Source: Excoecaria cochinchinensis (lineage: Eukaryota > Streptophyta > Magnoliopsida > Malpighiales > Euphorbiaceae). Taken from it: DNA of 64,000 nucleotides. The stretch spans positions 1,411,001-1,475,000 of the forward strand of contig CANTUQ010000035.1 in the NCBI GenBank assembly GCA_947683425.1, read 5' to 3'. Every line of letters begins with the position of its first letter. The first letter of the stretch is position 1. Under the pieces are notes generated by a model. The model saw nothing but the letters and a program-made list of their open reading frames with translations. It searched no databases and had not been told where the DNA came from. A program made the translations under genes and the position numbers. Positions 55,851 through 64,000 of this stretch are shown here, in pieces.

Positions 55851-57110
55851 CTTATATTTAGGGAGTTTTTGTATTTTATCTTTTAATGTACAAAATCTAC
55901 ATTCCTATTAGTGAAATATTCATGTTGTTAAAATGTAAATTTATTTCGGCTATTTACATATCTTGTTAATATTTCATGTTTGGCTTCAGTAATTCCTGAT
56001 GCATCAAAATAACAAAAAAAAATCATCGAAATAAAGAACATAAAGACTAAATGATAATAAACAAAGATAAAAGACATAAAGTCCACGCTTTAAAAAGATT
56101 CGATCAATGCAATAAGTTATTAAGATCTGTTATAATTGCAGGTAGAATATACTAACACACGATGCGCATGTTGAATTCATCACCAAAAGAGTCTTTCGCC
56201 ATTTGAGTTGTAGCAGAATACACTTACGGCTCGGTAAGCAACTCAAATATCACACCAACAGGATGGTGGTTAGCAATTAGATGCCATACTGACCGAATGG
56301 GGGTCAGTAATTCAAATATCATGCCAACTGGATGGTGGTTAGCAAATCATATGCCATACTGACCGAATGGTGGTCAGCAAAATAAAATCACATGCCTTTT
56401 AAGCTGGATGGTGGTTAGCAGGGACATACCGTGCCGGTCGGATGGTGGCCAACAAGAATAATGCAGTATTCCAAATGAGTCACAGTAGAATACACTGCAA
56501 CTCAATGACAATGATCATGTGCCTTACAAACCGGATGGGGGTTAACAAGGGTATGCCGCGCCGGCTGGATGGTGGTCAGCAAGACAAATGCATTGTATCA
56601 AATGGGTCGCAATAGAATAAACTGCCACTCAATGACGATCATATGCCCTGCAGACCGAATGGGAGTTAGCAAGAGTGTACCATGTGGACCGAATGGTGGT
56701 CAGCAAGATAAATGCAGTATATCAAATGGGTCGTAATAGAATACATTGTAGCTCAACGGCAGTGATCAGATGCCTTGCCAACTGGATGGGAGTTAGCAAG
56801 AACATGTCGTGCAGACCGGATGGGGGTCAGCAAAATGATTATAAGCGAGTCATAGTAAAACACATTGTGGCTCAATGGCAACGATTAGATGTCTTGCAGA
56901 TTGGATCGGGGTTAGCTAGGACACGCCGTGCAGGCCGAATGGTGGCCAGCAAAATGATTGCAAAGGAGCCGTGGTAGAATATGCTATAGCCCAGTGGCGA
57001 CGAGCCACAAATCATCAACATAATAAAAGGTAAGGATTGCCTCAGGTATCCATTTCTTCCTTTCTTTTCTGAATTTTAGCTTATCTAGACACTCGTACAC
57101 TAGTTTCCCA
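55851..57110 (+). repeat. E0 3' UTR with ~125-bp tandem repeats
   Basis: First 300 bp are AT-rich with no feature. From about 56160 to 57010 there are four or five units of 120-126 bp built on CGGATGGTGGTCAGCAA and GTCGYARTAGAATACA words. The last 100 bp lead to the PPT. Tat-lineage elements are known for tandem repeats here. Confidence 0.8.
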
Positions 57111-57125
57111 AAAATTGGGGGCAAC
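57111..57125 (+). other. E0 polypurine tract
   Basis: AAAATTGGGGGCAAC directly before the LTR start TATAGACATT, as in E1. Confidence 0.8.
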
Positions 57126-59516
57126 TATAGACATTAGGTCCTGAGGCAGTCCAAATTAGATTTACCCGATAAAAATATCAGTACTCATTTTTCGGTAAAC
57201 GGACGAAGGTTGTAAATTTTTGCTTGTTAAATTCGCAAGGATTAAGGGCCTTCGGTGACAGGAAGTTTCTGTGCATGGAAAGGAGATTTTTTTCTTGAAA
57301 ATTTAGTTTTGGGGTTGACCAATGGGTATCCTGTCGGTCAAGAGGGTGACCCGTCGCTCACTCCTAGTGATGCCCGCCTCTTGCGCGAACGACGCCTGCC
57401 TCTCTCCCGAACGACACCTGTCGCTCGCGCTTGAGGGATACCCATCCCTCGCGAGAGATGCCCGTCCCTTGCAGGAGTGATGCCTATCCTCACGCGTGAT
57501 GGCCCACCCCCACTCGAGTGATGCCTGTCCCTTGCATAATCGCCCATCGCTCAAAAGGACTGGAGCTGCCCCTGCCATCGACGCCCGTCGGTCGAGGATC
57601 TGCAGCGAATTACAAAGATTTTCAAGTGGATTTCATAGGATTTTGAAAATCTTCTCTAAATATTTCCAAATATTTTATTTCATTTCAAAAATTCTCTAAA
57701 TCTTTCAAAATATTTTATTTGATTTCAAAATCTTCTCGAAATCTTTTCAAATATTTTCCAAAATCAGGTGGTTTTGATTCGATTTTGTAAATCTTTTTCA
57801 ATTTTAAATGGAAAACTTTTTGAAAGCGAAATCAATTCATTTTTGCTCAATTTTTCCTTTTAACATTCATAATTGTCGTGAAAAAATTCAAGAAGGAAAA
57901 AATCATTTTCTTTTCTTGATTTGATTTTGAAAATTACAATTTTGCGATAGAAAATTTCCCAAAATTGCACATCGCTGCTTGATCCTTTAGAATTCAAGGG
58001 AAAATATCACACAACATTCTCCTTCAGAAGGTAATATTTCGAGGGTAGATATTTCAGATTGACCTCCAATTTATTTTATTGCTTGATATTAATTTATTTG
58101 TGATTAATTGCCTAAAAGGAGAATTAATTGCTTAAAAATTGAGTTTTCATTGAATTTTCTTTGTTTTTCTTGGATCAGGGGAAACCGACATGTTGAAGCT
58201 CCACCAATGGCTGTTGCTCAACCGAGAGGTGGATCATGGCAGAAGCCTTCTTCTGCTCATCGGTCGACCCAAGGACGGCCGTCGCTCACATGGTTTGAGC
58301 CATCCTTTGGTCCTTTTCTCCTTTTCTTTTGTTATTTCATTTTTCTTTTTCTCTTTAATCTTATTTTCACACATTTCAAGGTACTCTTTTTTATAATTTG
58401 GATTATTTCCTTTTTTTAATCCTTTCCACTGCCATTTTATTTTATTATTTTACTAGCCTGTTCTTTGCTTTTGTGAGTATAATTGTTTCTCCTAGATTCG
58501 GGGTGTTAAGAAGGGAGATCCCACTAGAACAATTATGGGACACCAATCGGTTTTATTTTCCTTACCCTATTTCCTTTTACTTTTAAGTTTTAATTCTGAT
58601 TTATTGTAAATATTCTTTTTGAACCCGCTGATGCGAAAACGCCAAAAGATTTATACAAATAAATGGAGTTTTTCTTAAATAAATAGGGCCAGTGTCCTGA
58701 GTTTTCATCCAAGAAAAACAAACATGTTAATATTATTCTTTCTTTAAATATGTATGCGAGAACCAATGTCCTCATCCTTAATGAATACTCCACTTTATGC
58801 ATGATTCGCATTTACTTTTATATTGAGGGTTGTATTTCGCCCTTAGTTTGGTTGTAATTTATTGTATTTTTGTGTACCTTATTTTAATCTTGCTTTATTT
58901 AAAGATTTCCATTATATGATTGATCTGAGCTTTAATTTCTTGTATTAAACTGAATGAGAAAATTGAATGAAAATTTTAACTATAAAAACTCAATTATAAT
59001 TTAATCAAGGTATGAATAAATGAAAAGTCCCGAACTATCTCTGGTCTTAGGCTCAACGAGGTTAGATGAACCTTTCCAATTTTCTATTAGAAACGGAATT
59101 CCAAAATATTTTTTGCTGCCCAAATTAGGCCCAAGTTGCATTGTCTTAGGTTCCACGAGATTAGACGAACTATCTCAATGTTCTATTGGGGTGGAGACTC
59201 CAAAATATCTCTAGCTTGCCCAAAATAGACGTATATGCATCGTCTTAGGCTTCACGAGATTAGATCAATCTTTTCAATATTCTATTAGAAGGAAGATTCT
59301 AAAATATCTCTGATTGTCCAAATTAGACAGACATGCACTGTCTAAGGCTTAATGAGGCTAGACAACCTTTCCCAATATTTTATTGGGTGGCAACTCCAAA
59401 ACACCTACTTGTTGTCCAAAATAGACACCCTTATAATCTTTACAAGTTCCGTGAACCTCTCTCGAATTCCCTAAAAGGGGGTCTTCGGGGCCTCCTAGGG
59501 TTTGACGGGCGTCACA
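57126..59516 (+). repeat. E0 3' LTR (Og-1, + strand)
   Basis: TATAGACATTAGG...GGGCGTCACA, 2391 bp. It aligns with both E1 LTRs in reverse orientation. It has the palindromic array (57310-57595) and 100-bp end units (59025-59480), with CCCAATATTTTATTGGG followed by TGGCAACTCCA (59388-59398). About 200 bp including the TATA box are missing near 57800. Confidence 0.85.
57310..57595 (+). repeat. GACGGGC-type palindromic array (E0 3' LTR)
   Basis: Words such as GACCAATGGGTATCCTGTCG, GACGCCCGTCGGTC and CTCGCGAGAGATGCCCGTC. Same position as in the E1 LTRs. Confidence 0.78.
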
Positions 59517-59661
59517 CCATCACACTACCAGGGGCACCATAGGATCACGATACGGCGAAGAGCACCATGCTCTCATCACAGGCATTGAGGTATGTACATA
59601 GAGTCCTCTCTAGCTCATATTTGGGTCGAGCAGGCAACCTAGGGCCGGTGAATAGCGCAGA
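59517..59661 (+). pseudogene. dORF fragment of a third Og-1 copy (target of E0)
   Basis: Immediately after the E0 LTR the sequence aligns with E0 positions about 10010-10155: PGAP*DHDTAKSTMLSSQAL, RYVHRVLSSSYLGRAGN. One TAG replaces the Tyr codon. It shows that E0 inserted into the dORF of another copy in the same orientation. It is cut at 59661 by Tk-D. Confidence 0.8.
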
Positions 59662-60699
59662 TGTAATGGCCGAAAATGCACCCTAGTTGTAATTGGTATA
59701 ATTGGATTAACTAAGGGTGTAATGTGGACTTGATTGTAAAAAAAGAAGGACCTAATTGAGAAACTAAAGGAAAGTTAAGTGGCCAAGTTGTAAGTTTGCA
59801 TCATTAAGCTAATTGTGGATTAACTAACATTTAAGTGGAGATTAACTAATTAATTGAGAGGTAGGAATGTAAGTGGAATCCGGGTGGCACTTCATTGTGC
59901 TGCCACCACCACTATCTACATGCATATATATTGTGTTGATGAGAGAGAAAGGTCGATGAGTGCATGTTTCCAGCCATTTCCATTTTCTATAATTCGGCTC
60001 TCTTTTCTTCTTCTTAACGTGTGATTTCCTAGGAAGTGTTAAGTTGATTCTATGAATTGTTGCTTTGTGGACTAGGATTAAGTTGATAAGATTGAAAGGT
60101 AAGTGGTTATTTATAATTCATCTTCTACTCTTTCTAATTTTGGTTTGATGTGGATTGAGGATTGCTGAATTGTGTCCAATTCTGGAAATTGGAATGGTAT
60201 TTGTAGAGAAAGGAGTAAAGAAAGACAAGGAAAAGGCAAAAATCGGAGAAGCTAGTGCTCAGTGAACGTTAGGAGCATAGGCTACGAGGTTTGGGAACTA
60301 ACGCTATAATTGTATTGGCATGTTTTGTATTTGCTTGTATAATTTGACTAAGCATGAACTAAATTAGTAGTAAAAATACCTAAAGAAGTAAATGAATAAA
60401 TTGATTAGGTTTAATAGGTTATGAAACTAATGTTGTGTTCATGAAGATTTGAATGGAATGATAGTATTGAGCTATGTAAGTGTGTCATGTGAATGGTGTG
60501 AAAGTGGTTGTGATTTGTGTTCAATTGAATAAGATTGGCTTAATAGAAATCAGGTATGTGTTAATTGTTATTATTGTAAAATGAGTTGGTTTGAATGACA
60601 AAAAGGAAATGAGCTTTGAGGTCTTGAAAGTGATATGAGAATTGAGACAGGGAGCATAGCTGTGCTTTGATATAACACAACTGCGTTTTGGTGTTTTTG

Positions 60700-61040
60700 C
60701 ATCGGTCACGGTGATAACCAAAATGGTTGTGACCATGAGGTATGCAGGAACTCCATTCTGCCTGACTGAGCAAGGCATGTAGTGGTGACAACCAAATTGG
60801 TTGTGAGCGTGAGGTGCCAAAGTTTGCATTCTGCCTGCAAGTGTGATGTATCTCACGATGGCAACCAAAATGGTTGTGACCATGAGATACCTCATTTTGC
60901 ATTCTGTTTTGGTAGTGCTTGGTATGTCACGGTGGCAACCAAATTGGTTGTGACTGTGAGGTACCTTGGTTTGCTTTCCGTTTTGAAGACCTCAGTATGT
61001 CACGGTGACAACCAAAATGGTTGTGACCGTGAGGTACCCT
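60700..61040 (+). repeat. Palindromic array with CACGGTGACAACCA arms (Tk-D)
   Basis: Five units spaced 70-77 bp (starts near 60706, 60783, 60853, 60927, 61000). Each is an inverted repeat CACGGTGACAACCA-AAA-TGGTTGTGACCGTG with few mismatches. Frames across it on the minus strand are artefacts. Confidence 0.88.
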
Positions 61041-61370
61041 GTTTTGGCAAGTAAACCTAATTTATTTTGGTTTGATAATTATGTGGCTTTTAACCAAGCT
61101 TGTGGCTATTTTATATGAGCATGATATGAAGGTTATATGAGGCAAATATACATAAAAATATGATGATTAAAGAATGCAAATACTTGTTGGTTAATGATTT
61201 AATTGCAAGTTATCCAAGAGTTATAAGATGTGTAAAAGAATAATATGGATTTATTAACGTTTTGTAAATATGCAAAGTGAAGAATTTGATGTTGGTTTAT
61301 ATATGTGTTATTGGAATTAACGATTATAAAATCAATAATGAAATTAATTAACTTTATCCTGTGAGTCAAG

Positions 61371-61595
61371 CAGTAGATAGATAGGCATGCCTATAGGGTC
61401 AAGTGCTGCAGCCCAATGCGTCCGATTCCTCTGGAATCACAATGCGAAATAAATCCTTGCTGGATTCTTTAATATGGAATATTGATCTTGTTGAGTTATT
61501 GTACCTTAGGGTACAAATGCGTATATGTGTGTATCCACGAATACAATAAAATTATAGTACCTCAGGGGTACCAATGTGATACCCGTTATCCCCGT
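61371..61595 (+). other. Hairpin series (Tk-D)
   Basis: ATAGGCATGCCTAT (61381-61394), GATTCCTCTGGAATC, AATCCTTGCTGGATT, GTACCTTAGGGTAC and GTACCTCAGGGGTACC, in the Tk-A/B/C order but with different bases in the arms. The GGACC/GGTCC pair is not evident and the closing arms are weak. Confidence 0.65.
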
Positions 61596-61896
61596 CTTTG
61601 AATTGCAGGCAAACCTAAATATAAAGGATAAAGATAATCTTAATGGTTAAGTTAATGTGTGAATGCTTTGTATTTGATGAATCTATGCAAACCCTATGTA
61701 AGCTATTCAGTCATATGATTAAGTATTATGTATATACCAAGCAAATGCATGCTCTATTAAAATGTGAATTAGTAACAATGCTATGAATATAATGATATAT
61801 AAATGTTTTAGACTTGTAGGTCTAAGCATGATTCTAGTATGATGCATGCTTAATATTGATGCTATGTTTGAGCCTGTATGTTATATTCGTTCCCCA

Positions 61897-61936
61897 CTAA
61901 GTGTTATGACTTAGCACGGGTTCTTTCTAATCCGTG
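61897..61936 (+). other. Distal LTR hairpins (Tk-D)
   Basis: CTAAGT/ACTTAG and CACGG/CCGTG, then GTAGGTTCGG. Same arrangement as the distal hairpins of Tk-A, B and C. Confidence 0.7.
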
Positions 61937-62316
61937 TAGGTTCGGACGTGAGGTGATTTTGGAAGGACACATTTGCATTAGCAATGGTTAACACTAGGGC
62001 TACATCTTTAGTATAGGCTTCGGGGTTTAACTATGTGTTTGTACAAGTTATGTAAGTTATTATTTTTGGTAATGGAAAATATGTAAAGCTGATATAACTA
62101 AGTATTGTAAACTTAATGAAGGCCTGTATATAAGTAAGTATGTGAGTAAGTTGGATGGCATGGGAACTTATGATATATGATGCATGGGCTGATGATGAAA
62201 TTTTATTATTCGTGTTGTTGGCATGATATTGTGATTGTAAAGCTTGTGTGAGTTTTTGTGTGTAATGACCGTTCCGGACTACATTAGGGAAGCTAACCTA
62301 GTGGTCGGGAATGAGC

Positions 62317-64000
62317 TATCACAATCCAAAAAGGGCCTAGTCAGAATTTGCGGGATAAGTCGGGAATTTAAGAATATTTCAGTATTTGAGTAAGAGAAAA
62401 TTTGGATAATAAGGACCCTAGTGCAAAGAAATTAATTAAATAAGTTAAAAGGAGGAATTATATGGTGTGTTTGTGGTGTAGGGATGTAGGGTACTTGTGG
62501 TGGTTTAATCTAATGGATTGTGTGTGTGGTGCCTAGGATGGAATAATGTTAAGAGATTATATTGTGTAAGTGGAGTATGGTGCCAAGGATTGTTAAGTCA
62601 AAGAGAATTGTTTGGTTCTATAGGATTGTGACAAGTGGACATGGGTAGGTGAGCATTGAATGGAAAAGGAGGAGAGAGGCAAGGGAGGGCAGATTTTAGT
62701 GAAGCTTCCTGTGGAAGCTATTCCCCTCCTCCCTTGTTTTTCATTTCCCCGTCCCCTCTCTCTCTCTTGCTTCCATTTTCTGCTCTCATCTCCTTTCTCT
62801 TGTGTTTTCCTTGGGCTTTGATTTGGAATTCTGAGTTTTTGATCTAGGTTTTGAAGGTAAGTGGTCTGGAATTCTTTAGTTGTTTCGGTTCTTCCCCTTC
62901 TCCTTCTTTTTCTGATTTTGATTGTGGAGCTTGGGTCTAATTTATATGTTCTTGGTTAGGTTTGTGCAAGAATCGGAGGATTGTAGGAAGAAGAAAGGGA
63001 AAGATAAAGTGGGATTGTGAGGGGCCCGGTTTGAAGCTGCAATTTCCAGGTTTGGGAGTTTGTTCTTTGTTGTGATGAGTTTTGAGTTATGCCCTAGTTC
63101 TCATTTGGATTGAATGTGTATTTGTGTTTTTAAATTCTTGATGTTTTGAGTGTTTAGGTTGGGTAAATGCTTGTGTGCATCATATGATGAATAGGAGTGA
63201 GATGTTAGTGATATAGTGAGGATGGCATGTGTTTTTGGAAAACATGAACATGTTATGTAAACTGAATTTATGGAGTTAGTTTTGTTGGTATTCATGATAA
63301 ATTGATGTTTGATTATTGTGTAAAATGTGATTATGTGGCTTTGAGAACGTTGCGGTGTTGTAATAGAGGCATGAGGTAAGTGTTTGTGCATGATTGAATG
63401 AGTGTTTGAAGGTTTGAGTGGGAAAGAGTGCTGGAAGTGCGGATTCTGGGTTCTGTCACAATCGCGACACTGTCGGGAGCGTGACGGAATATAGACTGGT
63501 TCCTTGTTGCTAGAGAGCCCTTTGTCGTGATCGTAACGTTGTCGCGAGCACGACAGAGCTCGATTTTATGTGGATTTACTGAGCTTGCATCATCGCGAGT
63601 GCACCTACTAGCGCGAGCCCGCGACGGGGCACCCTGTATTCTGTCGCGAGGGCGACACACGTCGCGATCGCGACAGACGCCCTTCCTGCCTGCCATATTT
63701 TCTGAATGTGATTCTTTTGTCCCACTTTGCACGGTTTCTCACTATTGCATGGTACATGATTGAGTTTATGTCTTGTTGACTTTATGATGCTAGTGTCGTT
63801 GTAGTGAATTAATATGATGTTAAAGTTTTGATTCGAGACTTGTGTAGTAAGTGTTGTGTTTGAGAGTGAGTTGTCAAGCCTGAAGTGTCAAGGTAGTGGA
63901 GAATTAAGCATGGTTAAGAAGGGTTTGTGAGTGCAGCTGCCCGTGTCCGCCCCGTTTGGGCGAAGTGGTCGACCTCCGAGATGGTCATTTTCCGTATAGT
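62317..64000 (+). repeat. Tk-E LTR, partial (runs off the window)
   Basis: Start TATCACAATCC..GGGCCTAGTCAG matches TGTCACACCCC..GGGCCTAGTCGG of Tk-A. It has a pyrimidine-rich block (62720-62810), GGTAAGTGG near 62856, GGTTTGGGA, and a palindromic array (63455-63690). The hairpin series expected downstream is outside the window. Confidence 0.7.
63455..63690 (+). repeat. Palindromic array with GTCGCGA arms (Tk-E)
   Basis: GTCGCGATCGCGAC (perfect), TGTCGCGAGGGCGACA, and GTCACAATCGCGACAC words with irregular spacing. Related in style, not sequence, to the arrays of Tk-C and Tk-D. Confidence 0.8.

Larger units (their letters stand above)
59662..62316 (+). repeat. Tk-D LTR (Tekay-type, boundaries partly known)
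   Basis: Begins TGTAATGGCC inside the dORF fragment. It has the common layout: leader with GGTAAGTGG near 60110, palindromic array (60700-61040), hairpin series (61371-61595), distal hairpins (61897-61936) and AT-rich tail. No PBS or coding sequence follows. The right end is undefined: Tk-E begins at 62317, so this may be a truncated or solo LTR. Confidence 0.7.

Noticed and set aside
60521..60902. Minus-strand frames of 113 and 124 codons with repeated NHFGCH words
   Set aside because: They are translations of the Tk-D inverted-repeat array.
1..64000. Host protein-coding gene, tRNA, rRNA or organelle insert
   Set aside because: Every long recognisable frame belongs to a retrotransposon; no cloverleaf, rRNA or organelle sequence was recognised by eye. 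A database search could still reveal short fragments.

Overview
This window is repeat-only plant nuclear DNA. I find no host gene, tRNA or rRNA. Every large block belongs to a Ty3/gypsy LTR retrotransposon or a decayed relative, stacked by nested insertion. Two kinds dominate. The Tekay-type chromoviruses (Tk-A to Tk-E here) have LTRs opening TGTCACACC or TGTAACACC, a TGGTATCAGAGC primer site and a C-terminal chromodomain. The Tat/Ogre-type elements (Og-1 to Og-4) have LTRs running, in sense, from TRTAGACAYC to CGTCACA. Very long LTRs, nesting and abundant C-to-T stop codons point to a large-genome seed plant and to heterochromatin; I cannot name the species.

Layout, outermost first. A dORF fragment of an Og-1 element (59517-59661) received a second Og-1 element, E0, on the + strand. 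E0 covers 1-135, 8890-10568, 54949-57125 and a 3' LTR at 57126-59516; its 5' part lies left of the window. E0 was entered by Tk-A, a non-autonomous element with 3.8-kb LTRs (136-8884, target duplication GGACC), and by a third Og-1 copy, E1, on the - strand (10569-54943, duplication GCCTC on both sides). E1 holds Tk-C (13450-25691, -), Tk-B (26162-36031, +), the solo LTR Og-3 (39670-42656) and, in its own 5' LTR, the solo LTR Og-4 (50184-52768). Tk-C holds the solo LTR Og-2 (17022-19940). Beyond E0, the same dORF fragment is cut by a Tk-D LTR (59662-62316), followed by a partial Tk-E LTR running off the right edge. Target duplications of 5 bp support seven of these insertions.

With nested DNA removed, E1 is about 16.7 kb. 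In sense order it has a 5' LTR, a PBS, gag, a protease with G-patch segment, a broken RT, an integrase, an ANTISENSE extra ORF (aORF, DUF7745-like), a SENSE extra ORF (dORF, resembling Athila ORF-1), a tandem-repeat 3' UTR, a polypurine tract and a 3' LTR. aORF and dORF diverge from a roughly 0.6-kb intergenic region where each has a TATA-like box 8-12 bp from a GACSGRYGGGC-type palindrome pair. The same palindromes form a GC-rich array upstream of the TATA box in the LTR.

The most interesting signals are these. (1) The Og-1 palindromes are shared by LTR, aORF and dORF promoters. (2) An ordered hairpin series occurs in the LTRs of four Tekay-type families, with apparent compensatory changes. 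(3) All five Tekay-type families carry unrelated inverted-repeat arrays upstream of the hairpins or in the comparable part of the LTR. (4) A hairpin plus primer-site look-alike recurs inside the LTRs of four Og families. No coding region is intact; the best preserved is Tk-B, with one frameshift and two stops.
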